A stretch of 64,000 nucleotides of DNA, taken from Schlesneria sp. (GTDB lineage: Bacteria; Planctomycetota; Planctomycetia; Planctomycetales; Planctomycetaceae). The DNA lies in assembly GCA_028291515.1 (NCBI GenBank), contig JAQGHU010000033.1, forward strand, positions 62,001 to 126,000, given 5' to 3'. A program made the translations under genes and the position numbers. The notes beneath the pieces are model-generated. The model saw only the letters and a list, made by a program, of their open reading frames with translations, did not search any database and was not told where the DNA came from. Shown in pieces: positions 48,930 through 57,454 of the stretch; positions within the stretch are counted from its first letter, which is position 1, and every line of letters starts with the position of its first letter.

Positions 48930-49708
48930 CTAGCGCCTTTCTGATTGGAACTGTTTCACAAACGACGCAATTCGGAGAGATCGAACCGTTCGCGCTAGCG
49001 TAGCACTCTGAGCGTCAGAAACCTATCGCTTGTGTGTGGCGACACCAAGCGTATTGTAGAGGATCGTGCAGTCTTGATTGAGGACAAGAGGTTCTCAGGA
49101 AATCTTTCACGCCATCCGCAGACAACGTTTTTGCCGCAGGTGAGCATTTGTTCATCCCATCGCTCCTTAGTGGTTTGATGTGCGAACTGCCGTAATTGTT
49201 TTACGTTGGGTTCTCTGAAATGCATCACAACTGCACTCCAGTTGCGTAGCTCAATCCGACACACCGGTCGTCGTTGTTCAGTTGGCTGTCCAGCCGATCA
49301 GCGACTTCGTCAGTACTCTCATTCCTTCGTCGGTCTTCGGCCCTTGCCCTCTCCGTTGTCGCCCATGGCCATGGCGCAGCCGGAATGTGGATTTATGGAT
49401 CAGGCCGTCCAAATGGAACCCCCGCCCAACAGATGTTTGGCTTCAAAATCGGTCCACATCGATTAAAGTCGTACTCTGCAGGGAAGCCGTAACGACACGC
49501 TCCTTAGACTCATTCCGGGAGACAAGCGCTTCGCCAGAGCCATTTTTGACGCGGATCCGTCCATAACGCGCGCTGCTGAAAATCTATCTCGGATTGCAAA
49601 GCCGTGATTTTCCAGAAATCATGCCTTCAAAACCCTACAATGATGCGTTGCTTTGCTACCGCAGAGTTCATCGACACGCCCGCCAATCGCTGTACAATCT
49701 CGCTCGCC
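48930..49708. other. Gene-poor stretch between the eCIS neighbourhood and a membrane-protein gene
   Basis: About 780 bases. The frames 48995-49264 (-) and 49206-49566 (+) are open, but none has a convincing ribosome site or family resemblance. They may be decayed coding sequence. Both flanking genes are transcribed away from this region, so it holds two promoters. Confidence 0.45.
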
Positions 49709-50773
49709 ATGAACGCTACCTCAAAATCGCTCAATCTGCATCGAAATCATTGGGTTCATCTCGGAATCGGAGTGCTGGTTTCATCCGTATGCCTCTGGAT
49801 CGCCGCGCGAGAACTGATGCATGACCCAGAGGGTTTTTCCAAGGCCAAGACTGCCTTCAAGCAGGCAGACTACCGGACCGTGATTCCGATCATGCTCGCC
49901 ACCGCGACTTTTTACTGGCTGAAGGCCGTGCGGTGGCGACTGTTGTTGTCGCCGGTCGGAAAGTTTCGAGTGGGCCGCGACCTGTTTCCGTTCGTGATGA
50001 TCGGGTTTGGGCTAAATAATATTCTGCCGGTGCATATGGGCGAGGTCGTTCGAGTATTGCTGTTCGCGAAACGAGCGCACGTGAAAACCTCGACGGTCGC
50101 GGCCTCCATCGTTCTCGAGCGGACCTGTGATTCCATTACGGTCTTGTCGCTGTTAAGTCTCGGCTTGGTGTTCGTGCCCGGACTCAGTCGACAGATCCGA
50201 ACGAACACCCTGATCGTGGCCGGACTTGTCGCCTGCCTGGTGATGGTGTTGCTGCTGTACGTGTTCTGCATCGACAGATTCATCGCGACGGTGAACTTCC
50301 TGTTTTCTCGCATTCTGCCGGCGTCAATGCTGTCCAAGCTCACAGGCGTGTTGATCGCCGGTGCTTCGGGGCTGCATGCTCTGAAGCAACCGCTGCTGAT
50401 CGTCTTCATCCTGGGACTGTCGCTGGCAAGTTGGGTGATCAATGGTTTGGTCATTCACCTGGCACTTTGGAGTTTTGGTCTGCCAAGTGGCCTGTTAATC
50501 TCGTGCATCGTGCTTGGCCTGACGGCTGTTGGTGCCGCGATCCCATCCGCTCCCGGATACGTCGGCGTGATCCAGATGTGTTTCATGACGGTCCTCTGCC
50601 TGTTTACAGATGATCGCGCCGGGATCTTTGCCGCGTCGATCTATTACCATGCCATTGAATACGCCATGGTCACCCTGGTCGGATTGATTTATCTAAACAC
50701 CGTCGGCACCTCGTTGGCGCAGGTCCAATCTGTTCTCCGAGAAGAACCCACCCCAGTTACCAGCGATGCTTGA
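49709..50773 (+). CDS. UPF0104/MprF-flippase-like membrane protein
   Basis: About 354 residues from ATG 49709; the frame is open to 49604, but the extra residues lack family character and no ribosome site decides the start. Eight or so helices with the UPF0104 (lysylphosphatidylglycerol-synthase transmembrane, AglD-like) pattern: FYWLKAVRWRLLLSPVG, GFGLNNILPVHMGEVVRVLL, STVAASIVLERTCDSITVL, AAIPSAPGYVGVIQMCFM. The N-x-x-L-P-x-x-x-G-E and S-A-P-G-Y-x-G elements are diagnostic. Relatives move or modify lipids; the substrate here is unknown. Confidence 0.88.
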   Translation: MNATSKSLNLHRNHWVHLGIGVLVSSVCLWIAARELMHDPEGFSKAKTAFKQADYRTVIPIMLATATFYWLKAVRWRLLLSPVGKFRVGRDLFPFVMIGFGLNNILPVHMGEVVRVLLFAKRAHVKTSTVAASIVLERTCDSITVLSLLSLGLVFVPGLSRQIRTNTLIVAGLVACLVMVLLLYVFCIDRFIATVNFLFSRILPASMLSKLTGVLIAGASGLHALKQPLLIVFILGLSLASWVINGLVIHLALWSFGLPSGLLISCIVLGLTAVGAAIPSAPGYVGVIQMCFMTVLCLFTDDRAGIFAASIYYHAIEYAMVTLVGLIYLNTVGTSLAQVQSVLREEPTPVTSDA

Positions 50774-51102
50774 CCTGCCTCTCGGATTCGAACACCGGGC
50801 GCAACTTTTCTTTCTCCTGGTCCAAGCCAGAGGTAGGGGATGACCTGACGCGACAACGCGCGAAATTGATCTCGCAGCGGGCCTAGCGACAGACACAAGT
50901 GTCTGAGTAACTAGTCGTCACGGGCGAAGCCTCTTTCAATCTCCTGCCGGAAGATGCGTCCTTCATTTACTCAGTCCAGCAGTGTCAGCAAGCCCCAATT
51001 GAGTCGATGGTCAAGACGTAGCCATCTCGAATCGCGGGCTGTGGAATGCATTTTGAGTCCGACTGGTGGCGCGGCATTTGCGAACTCTGTCTGGCGCAAT
51101 CC
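50774..51102. other. Intergenic stretch with a small palindrome
   Basis: About 330 bases with no gene. It contains a 7-bp palindrome CAGACAC-AA-GTGTCTG at 50890-50905, and leads into a decayed dehydrogenase. The palindrome has no T-run and lies about 120 bases after the UPF0104 stop, so its role is unclear. Confidence 0.45.
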
Positions 51103-51265
51103 GCGGAAAACTGTCAGATGGAACGCGGCGATACCGTGGCCGTGTGGGGTTGTGGTCCCGTCGCTCAATTCGCCATCAAAAGTGCCTGGATGCTCGGTGC
51201 GACCGCGCCATTTGCAACCGTTCCGCGATCCGGTCGAAGGATGAATCAAGGTCCTGAAGCCATAA
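51103..51265 (+). pseudogene. Remnant of a zinc-dependent alcohol/formaldehyde dehydrogenase
   Basis: Two fragments of one family lie close together in different frames. Bases 51103-51201 encode AENCQMERGDTVAVWGCGP followed by VAQFAIKSAWMLGA, the NAD-binding Rossmann start of glutathione-independent formaldehyde dehydrogenase-like zinc alcohol dehydrogenases. Bases 51215-51265, in another frame, encode FRDPVEG-stop-IKVLKP, which matches the family's C-terminal F-R-D-x-x-x-G-x-I-K-V-L-K-P ending with an in-frame TGA. The catalytic domain and most of the middle are gone, so this is the product of deletions and decay. Confidence 0.8.
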
Positions 51266-51295
51266 CTAACCGTCACTCGTACCGGGGAAACCATC

Positions 51296-51811
51296 ATGGT
51301 CACGCAAGATCAGCAGTCGATTGTGAACATCTTTCTGAGTAAGGATGAAGCGAGCCACGCGATTAACGAATTGCTTAGTCGCGGATTTTCTTCGCAGCAA
51401 ATCGGCTTTGCCTACGGTGCCGCAGAGCATGACGCGCTGAAACCCGGTGAGACCTACGGCTCTGAAGGGGCCGCTGCCGGCATTGCAACCGGGGCCGGCG
51501 TGGGGGCTCTGTGGGGCCTTGGTATTGCCGCCGGTGTGCTACCCGTGATCGGTCCCGCGATTGCCGGTGGGACGCTTGCCGCCATCATCGGTAGCGCAGC
51601 AGCGGGTGCCGCCGCGGTCGGGTACGTCGGAACAATGATTGGAATGGGCATCCCCAAAGAGGACGCCGAGTTCTACGAAACCGAACTTCAATCCAATCGA
51701 GCCGTTGTTATTGTCACCGCGCCGGGGCGAGAAGTGGAGGCAGCCGACATCATGGCGCGGCATGGAGGCTATGCACGCGGTAGCTCTGTCTTCGCCGATA
51801 TCGTCGACTAG
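51296..51811 (+). CDS. General-stress-protein 17M-like glycine-zipper protein
   Basis: 171 residues. The N-terminal YflT/DUF1269-like domain (VNIFLSKDEASHAINELLSRGF, QQIGFAYG) is followed by a very Gly/Ala-rich hydrophobic stretch (about 58-118) of glycine-zipper type, then PKEDAEFYETELQSNRAVVIV and a last strand region. Such proteins are usually stress-related and may associate with membranes. It begins 30 bases after the dehydrogenase remnant and ends before a stem-loop at 51843. Confidence 0.85.
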   Translation: MVTQDQQSIVNIFLSKDEASHAINELLSRGFSSQQIGFAYGAAEHDALKPGETYGSEGAAAGIATGAGVGALWGLGIAAGVLPVIGPAIAGGTLAAIIGSAAAGAAAVGYVGTMIGMGIPKEDAEFYETELQSNRAVVIVTAPGREVEAADIMARHGGYARGSSVFADIVD

Positions 51812-51842
51812 CCTGGATTAATTACAGCCACCTCCTCCCGTC

Positions 51843-51862
51843 ATTCCCGCGCAGGCGGGAAT
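51843..51862. terminator. 20-base hairpin repeat between convergent genes
   Basis: ATTCCCGC-GCAG-GCGGGAAT is a perfect 8-bp stem with a 4-base loop. It fits the widespread ATTCCC-N8-GGGAAT repeat pattern (dRS3-like, first described in Neisseria). It lies between two convergent genes, 31 bases after one stop and 19 before the other, so it could end transcription both ways even without a T-run. Confidence 0.65.
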
Positions 51863-51881
51863 CCAGCGCAATGAACAACGT

Positions 51882-53078
51882 TCAATCCTTCGCAGGGGGT
51901 ATTGCAAGCGGACCCTCCAGCGGCGCGAACCGTCGGCACGATTCGGCGGCTTTCGTCCACATGACTGCCAGCTTCTTCATCCCCAGTTGATCACACAGAT
52001 CAGCGATTTGCAGACGCAGTTCCACATCTGTTGGCCGTTCAATCGCCGATTGATTCAATAAGGACAGTTGACCGATCTGCTCCATCGTTTTGACCGCTCG
52101 CTTGACCTCCACGTCTGCTTCGGCAGTCTCGCCCAGCAATCGCAGAGCTTGGGCCAACTGATGTCGACTTTCGAAGTCTCGGGGATTGAATGCGGTCGCC
52201 TGACGAAGGGGCTTCACCGCCGCAGCCGGACGACCAGCGTCCAGTTCCAGCCGACCTAAGATTTTCAGCATGACGGGTTCGTCTGGATTGATTGCCCGGA
52301 TTTCTGTAACCAGTTCTGCAGCGGCCTCCGGACGCCCCAGCGACATTTCACATTCGGCTTGAAGTGCCAGGTTCGGTGCCGTGCGCTCCGCCCTGGCCAG
52401 TGTCGCCATTGCGGCAGAGTACTGACGATTCTGAATCTGAACGGCAGCGAGTGAGGACAGGGTCTCTTGAGCGATTGGTTCCGGTGGTCCAGCTTCCAAC
52501 GCCGCAGTGTACTCCTTGATAGCAGTGGCGAACTGATCCGTATCGGTCAGCATATGCCCCTTCAAAAGATGCGGCCGATAGTCATTCGGGGCCAGCCGCA
52601 GCACGATATCCAATTCACTCATCGCCTGATCAAATGCTCCCAGGTCGTAAGCGATTGAAGCCAGCCAACGGTGCGATTCGACATGCCCCGGATGCTCGGA
52701 CGCCACCAACCCGAATAGTCGTTGTGCGTCCGCAAGACGATCTAGCGAGTACATCGCCTCACCCGCAGACATCAGTGCCGGCTCGCGAAGCTCGCCGATC
52801 GGTTCGAACTTCGCCAATTCAACGAGCGCAGCATCAGGGCGGCGGATCTTCAGCAGAAAGATGCCGCGCAGCAGATGTTCCTGAGCGGCAAAGTCCGCAT
52901 GATCTTTCAGTCGATCAGCGGACCGCCGTACTTGCTCCCAGTCACCTTTGGTGACGGCGTCCAACCCAAGTTGAAACTGTTGCTTGGGCGAATCACCAGA
53001 AGACCACCAGAGCCCACCGCCAACTGCCGTTGCCAATACAACGGCAATGAACACGGACCGCACACGAGAGATCGTCAT
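51882..53078 (-). CDS. TPR protein with N-terminal membrane anchor
   Basis: 398 residues. An N-terminal hydrophobic helix (VRSVFIAVVLATAVGGGLWW) is a signal anchor or signal peptide. The rest is at least eight tetratricopeptide-like repeats (AQRLFGLVASEHPGHVESHRW, AMSELDIVLRLAPNDYRPHLL, AIKEYTAALEAGPPEPIAQE, AAVKPLRQATAFNPRDFESRH). Probably periplasmic scaffold. It is the last of four same-strand genes that include the heptaheme cytochrome and the DUF1559 protein, 27 bases after the latter. Confidence 0.85.
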   Translation of the reverse strand: MTISRVRSVFIAVVLATAVGGGLWWSSGDSPKQQFQLGLDAVTKGDWEQVRRSADRLKDHADFAAQEHLLRGIFLLKIRRPDAALVELAKFEPIGELREPALMSAGEAMYSLDRLADAQRLFGLVASEHPGHVESHRWLASIAYDLGAFDQAMSELDIVLRLAPNDYRPHLLKGHMLTDTDQFATAIKEYTAALEAGPPEPIAQETLSSLAAVQIQNRQYSAAMATLARAERTAPNLALQAECEMSLGRPEAAAELVTEIRAINPDEPVMLKILGRLELDAGRPAAAVKPLRQATAFNPRDFESRHQLAQALRLLGETAEADVEVKRAVKTMEQIGQLSLLNQSAIERPTDVELRLQIADLCDQLGMKKLAVMWTKAAESCRRFAPLEGPLAIPPAKD

Positions 53079-53105
53079 GAGATCACAATCTGTGATGTGG
53101 CGATT

Positions 53106-54059
53106 TTAGAACTCGCCAACCACTTGACCGTCACGACGATCGCCCAGCTTCTGGTAAGTATTGTAGTCAACGTTTTCGCTGATGAATCGGATCGAGCCGT
53201 CGCCAAGCAGGAAGTGTGCTCCGCCAACATGGCGCGACTTAAATCCCATTGAGGTGTTCCATTCATTGATGCTGTTGCAACCCGAACCGCCAGTGCAGGT
53301 ATTGAAATTGATAGGTGCGGCAGTCCCGAACCAGTTCATGTTCGTATTCGCCCATCCATTCTGGGCGTGATCCGAACACTCGGCTCGAACTTCTCCCATA
53401 AAGATCGTATTTGATAGGCCATCTGTAACGTCGGCAAAACGGAATGTGGCTCCTCCGCGAGCTGAAATCCCGGAAATTTGCTGAGAGTTTGACACCGAGC
53501 TGAGAGCTCCAGAACCTGTCCCAAAAGTGTTTCCGCCGTACGACGAACAGAGGTGGCTTCCGTGCGCCTGACTTCCGTCGCTAAGCCCATAGCTGCCGGT
53601 CGCCCAATTCGATGCAGGATTACCAAGGGAGTAGGTTTTAGGGGCCGTATCACTGGGGCAGCGGGTGAATCCGGGGGAAATCTCGAAATATCGATTCCCG
53701 GCCGGCGCACTACTTGCCACCGGCAAGCTCCAATCCGCTGCCACATTCGAAAAATTAATCGAATTGTAGGCTGGCGCTTGGTCCATATAGGGCATCAACA
53801 ACACCAGGGCCCCTACTCCGGATACCCCACAACAAGTACCAGGATTGAAGTTCATCGACGAAGGCAGGATGTTGGCAACGTCGTTGTAATTATGGATTGC
53901 CAATCCGTACTGCTTGAGATTGTTCTTGCACTGCGTTCGCCGAGCCGCTTCGCGGGCTTGTTGTACCGCGGGTAAGAGCAGGGCGATCAAGACCGCGATA
54001 ATTGCGATCACGACGAGTAACTCAATCAGCGTGAATCCACGTGATTTCGCTTTGCTCAT
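53106..54059 (-). CDS. DUF1559 pseudopilin-like protein
   Basis: 317 residues. The start at ATG 54059 follows a GAAGGG site; an upstream TTG would add five residues. The type IV prepilin signature [17 protein letters not shown] follows a short basic leader (cleaved at Gly-Phe). The [20 protein letters not shown] segment and later [11 protein letters not shown] and the ending [18 protein letters not shown] are typical of the DUF1559 family, expanded to dozens of copies in planctomycetes. They are thought to form pseudopili or surface structures; the specific role is unknown. Confidence 0.95.
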   Translation of the reverse strand: MSKAKSRGFTLIELLVVIAIIAVLIALLLPAVQQAREAARRTQCKNNLKQYGLAIHNYNDVANILPSSMNFNPGTCCGVSGVGALVLLMPYMDQAPAYNSINFSNVAADWSLPVASSAPAGNRYFEISPGFTRCPSDTAPKTYSLGNPASNWATGSYGLSDGSQAHGSHLCSSYGGNTFGTGSGALSSVSNSQQISGISARGGATFRFADVTDGLSNTIFMGEVRAECSDHAQNGWANTNMNWFGTAAPINFNTCTGGSGCNSINEWNTSMGFKSRHVGGAHFLLGDGSIRFISENVDYNTYQKLGDRRDGQVVGEF

Positions 54060-54186
54060 GGCAAGACCCTTCAAGAAGTGAAGATGAGAAATTGGTATGA
54101 CCAGAGAGGGATTGTCTGGAATTGTTTGTATCGCGTTTGTCGTAATGAATCAAGATTCTCTGATCAAAATTCAGGTACCTCAAAGA

Positions 54187-56301
54187 TCATTTACGTGGTG
54201 CCGACCGCAGGCTTTCTTCAACCAACTTGACTTGTGGCAGCAAATCGAGCTCCTGCGCCTGGGCTGCTTTCCGTGCCGCGACCAGGACTTGCTCGGCCTC
54301 AGGAATTCGTTGCAGATCACGATAGATTTCGGCCAGTGCGATCAGCAGATCGGCTCGTTGCGCATGGGTCACTTCGACCGCGCGGGAAGCATGCGGCAAG
54401 GCATCTTCCGCAGAAAGTTGCTCGCGAAACACTCGTCGCAAGGCGACGCACGTCTCGCGGTGACGCGGGTCAATCTCTAACACTCGTTCAAAGGCCCGAA
54501 TCGACTCCTCCCAGCGCTGCAACTGGACGTAACATTGACCCTTCATGGACTCCAACTGCCGGCTCCACGGTTCGATCTCGGCCGCTCGCACGTAATGCAC
54601 GAGCGCGGATTCTGGCCGCTTGGCCAGATAATCCAGCCAACCCAGCATCGCGTGCGGTCCCGGATCGTTCGGATCCCCTTCGGCCGCAATCCGCAGATGT
54701 TCGATGCCCAACGCGGTTTGGCCCGTCGCAGCCAGTAGGGTCCCCAGTTCCAGATGAGACTTCGCCGAATGTGGTTCGATCTGCAGCAGTGATTCAAATA
54801 TCAATATGGCTTCGTTCAATCGACGCTGCTGCTTCAGATGAATCCCTTCGAACCACAATGTCGTGGACCGATGGTATAGACCTGTGATTGCTGCCAGCTT
54901 TTCTTTCAGTTCCAGTGACGGATTGAGCTGAATCGCACGACGATAGGCGTCGATGGCACGCAAAAATCGTTGTTCTTTCACCGCCGATTCGGCGACCGCC
55001 GACCAGTGAACTGCCAAGCTCTGCCGCAGTTCGTTGATCACTGGCTCGTTCAGGTTTGGTTGCCTGGTGTGCCAGTCCAGCAAGACTTCCTGTTCCGCTT
55101 CAGGATAGACGGCGATCCTGTGTTCATAACGAGTCGCCGGAAAGGCCACTTCGTCGTCGCGAGTCGTGAATCCAACCTGAACCTTGTTGCGTAACGGCAT
55201 ATGGCAGGCGACGCATTGGTCTCGCACACCCGTTGGCAATCGATCCTGGGCACCACAGTCGGCCGACTGATGGCAACTGCTGCAGACATCGTGCGAACGA
55301 CTGCCTTGACCCTTGGAAGCGACATGATGCGGATCGTGGCACGAGATGCAGGTCAGCGATTCGCTCTGCTGGTAACAGCGGCTTTCCTTCAGGTATTGGA
55401 CTTGGTTGGCGACGCGATCTTCCTCGGGATAGCGCATTTTCAGAATCCGAAAGGCTTCTTCGATCGCTTCGCCCGGCCTGTAGCTGAACGGAGCTTTGCG
55501 ATGCCGCACCGCATTGGTGTGACACTGCGCACACAGGTCCAATCGCTGCTCACGCGTCATGGACTTGGGCGCAACGATGTCGACTCCTTTAGCCTCTCTG
55601 GGGTGAGATCGATGATGTTCAACGTGCGATTTGGCGGGCCCATGGCAGCGTTCACAGGTTACCCCGACCAAGTCCCGTTGCAGCGGGCCGTATTCGTTCA
55701 AGGTCCCGCGATGGTAATCGACCCAGGTCGTGTGACATTCCAGGCACTGAGGAGTGAGCGGCCGAGATAGGTCGCCTGTTCCATGGGGATCGAATAAACT
55801 GGCCCCCCATTGATCCTGCGGATGCAGCCAGGCGACGGGCAGTTCGAACAACTGGTCACCACGTCGCGTGAAATAAACTTCGTCCGTTCCACCTCCCGCT
55901 CCATAGATGAACTCGATTGGCGAGCGAACCGGTGGCGAATTCGAAGCGACCGGCGTGGCGGTCAGGGTTGCGGTCCCTGCTGTGGCCGTCATCTCAAACG
56001 CGACGGGCGAATGTGCAGGCTGAAATAGGCTGAAATCTGGCTGAAAGCCACGGGGAAACTCGACTTGATCCGGAAACCGTAACGCCAGGAAATGGCGAGT
56101 TTGCTGGAACTCTTCGACCCGCTTGCTATGGCACTCAGTACAAGCTTGCCAACCCACATACTGTTGAGGTGAAAGGGCCGCTGCGGCTACCAACGCAGGG
56201 ACGGTCGCGACCGGCTTCGTCGGCGCAGACCATTGACTGGCGATCAAACCTGTCGCAACGACTAAAATGCTGATCGCCAACCACCACCGATTGCGTTTCA
56301 T
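54187..56301 (-). CDS. Heptaheme c-type cytochrome fused to TPR repeats
   Basis: 704 residues. An N-terminal hydrophobic helix (WWLAISILVVATGLIAS) anchors or exports it. Seven CxxCH heme sites are visible in order: CTECH (54-58), CLECH, CERCH, CAQCH, CISCH, CSSCH and CVACH, all before about residue 375. The spacing recalls cytochrome c554/NrfA-type multiheme domains. From about 430 to the end the chain is TPR-like (AIDAYRRAIQLNPSLELKEK, AILIFESLLQIEPHSAKSHL, SIRAFERVLEIDPRHRETC). A periplasmic electron carrier or sensor attached to a TPR scaffold is likely. It starts 24 bases after the lipoprotein gene. Confidence 0.92.
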   Translation of the reverse strand: MKRNRWWLAISILVVATGLIASQWSAPTKPVATVPALVAAAALSPQQYVGWQACTECHSKRVEEFQQTRHFLALRFPDQVEFPRGFQPDFSLFQPAHSPVAFEMTATAGTATLTATPVASNSPPVRSPIEFIYGAGGGTDEVYFTRRGDQLFELPVAWLHPQDQWGASLFDPHGTGDLSRPLTPQCLECHTTWVDYHRGTLNEYGPLQRDLVGVTCERCHGPAKSHVEHHRSHPREAKGVDIVAPKSMTREQRLDLCAQCHTNAVRHRKAPFSYRPGEAIEEAFRILKMRYPEEDRVANQVQYLKESRCYQQSESLTCISCHDPHHVASKGQGSRSHDVCSSCHQSADCGAQDRLPTGVRDQCVACHMPLRNKVQVGFTTRDDEVAFPATRYEHRIAVYPEAEQEVLLDWHTRQPNLNEPVINELRQSLAVHWSAVAESAVKEQRFLRAIDAYRRAIQLNPSLELKEKLAAITGLYHRSTTLWFEGIHLKQQRRLNEAILIFESLLQIEPHSAKSHLELGTLLAATGQTALGIEHLRIAAEGDPNDPGPHAMLGWLDYLAKRPESALVHYVRAAEIEPWSRQLESMKGQCYVQLQRWEESIRAFERVLEIDPRHRETCVALRRVFREQLSAEDALPHASRAVEVTHAQRADLLIALAEIYRDLQRIPEAEQVLVAARKAAQAQELDLLPQVKLVEESLRSAPRK

Positions 56302-56324
56302 GTTCGCTCGCGCGGCGCCTTCGC

Positions 56325-56783
56325 TCAGTCAATCAATTCAATGGTGATGTCATTCTTCCCGGCATCCACAGTGTTTTTAAGCGGCGTTGTCTTGGCGTCT
56401 TTGTATTTGTCCGGAATATTGCCTCCTTTTGGCGGAGGGGGTGGGCCGTTCGCGGCAAGATCCGCAGGTGTCATCTGCTTGGCAGTGGCCGGTTGCTGAG
56501 TCACGGTCACCTTATGAGTGCCAACAATCGCACCATCGTTGGTGTCAAACGTCGTCAGTTGAAATTCGCCGTTGGCATTCGTGGTTCCCGTGCCCGCGCG
56601 GGGAGCTCCCTCAGTCATAAAAGTCACACTGGCCTCAGGGACCGGATTGCCCTTGTAAAGCACCTTCCCGTTGACCTTTCCCAGCGGCGGACGCTTCTTG
56701 TTCCCGCCACCACAACCGCAGGCCATGGCCAGACACAGGCTGAGAATCAAGAGCGGACCGGTAACCTGGGAACGCGGCAGCAT
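56325..56783 (-). CDS. Small lipoprotein with transthyretin/carboxypeptidase-regulatory-like domain
   Basis: 152 residues from ATG 56783 (AAAGG 7 bases upstream; an earlier start at 56819 is less likely). The signal ends in a LAMAC lipobox, then GCGGGNKKR. The mature part has one beta-sandwich domain (VNGKVLYKGNPVPEASVTFM, GTGTTNANGEFQLTTF, GTHKVTVTQQP), of the kind that typically accompanies DUF1559 proteins in planctomycetes, with a Pro-rich insertion. It leads a four-gene leftward set with the cytochrome, DUF1559 and TPR genes. Confidence 0.88.
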   Translation of the reverse strand: MLPRSQVTGPLLILSLCLAMACGCGGGNKKRPPLGKVNGKVLYKGNPVPEASVTFMTEGAPRAGTGTTNANGEFQLTTFDTNDGAIVGTHKVTVTQQPATAKQMTPADLAANGPPPPPKGGNIPDKYKDAKTTPLKNTVDAGKNDITIELID

Positions 56784-57004
56784 AGGAAGCCTTTCGTGAT
56801 GATGGTCTGCGAGTGACATCGCGATGATGAGCTTTGAAGGATCGGAAGCTCATTATGGAAGACGGCCCAATGTTGTCAATCAAGGTCGCCGCACCGATCA
56901 TCAGTTCGCGTCCTGATAAGGTCGGCTGACTTTCGCGATTACGTACTGGAGGACGCCATGCGCCTCGATCGGCGGGCAAGTTGAGATTCACCGGTTATTC
57001 AACT

Positions 57005-57355
57005 TCAATGCAGTCGTCCACCTTCTGGAACCGCGCGATCCGGACGCACCAGCGCCACATTCCCATTTTCGTCCGGCAACCCCAGCGTCAGGACTTCGGA
57101 CTGATGCTTCCCAATTTGCCGCGGAGCAAAATTGACGACCGCCAAAACTTGCGTCCCGACAAGTTCCGGCCCCACATAGTTAGGAGCCAACTTCGCCAGC
57201 GACTTCTTTATTCCCAGATCAGCCCCAAAATCGATCAGCAGGATATGCGTCGAGTACCGACCTTCCGGAAACGCCTGAACGTCCACAACTCTGCCGACTC
57301 GAATATCGAGCTTCTCGAAGTCCTCAAACGACACGGGAATGAGTGATGTGGTCAT
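57005..57355 (-). CDS. CsaA-like tRNA-binding domain protein
   Basis: 116 residues from ATG 57355 (the frame reaches 57376). It is a single tRNA-binding OB fold as in CsaA, Arc1p and the MetRS C-terminus: FEDFEKLDIRVGRVVDVQAF, LLIDFGADLGIKKSLAKL, GTQVLAVVNFAPRQIG, SEVLTLGLPDENGNVALVRP, and the closing VPEGGRLH. In Bacillus CsaA is proposed to help export; whether this one binds tRNA or proteins is unknown. Stands alone and diverges from the gene at 57455. Confidence 0.92.
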   Translation of the reverse strand: MTTSLIPVSFEDFEKLDIRVGRVVDVQAFPEGRYSTHILLIDFGADLGIKKSLAKLAPNYVGPELVGTQVLAVVNFAPRQIGKHQSEVLTLGLPDENGNVALVRPDRAVPEGGRLH

Positions 57356-57454
57356 CTGGGAATCTCCGGGAAGCAAGAATCAACTGGACGATCGACGGCT
57401 TGTTATACTATTCGCCGCTCGCGTCGCACTTCGAAATCCGAATACGAGACATTC

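Noticed and set aside
48995-49566. Possible decayed genes in the gap after the CREST gene
   Set aside because: Frames on both strands lack ribosome sites, and I could not match them to any family; kept only as an unassigned stretch.
50780-50800. T-arm-like GATTCGAAC sequence
   Set aside because: The stem bases beside the loop do not pair, and no acceptor stem or other arms are present.
54187-56301. Octaheme cytochrome
   Set aside because: Only seven CxxCH sites can be counted.
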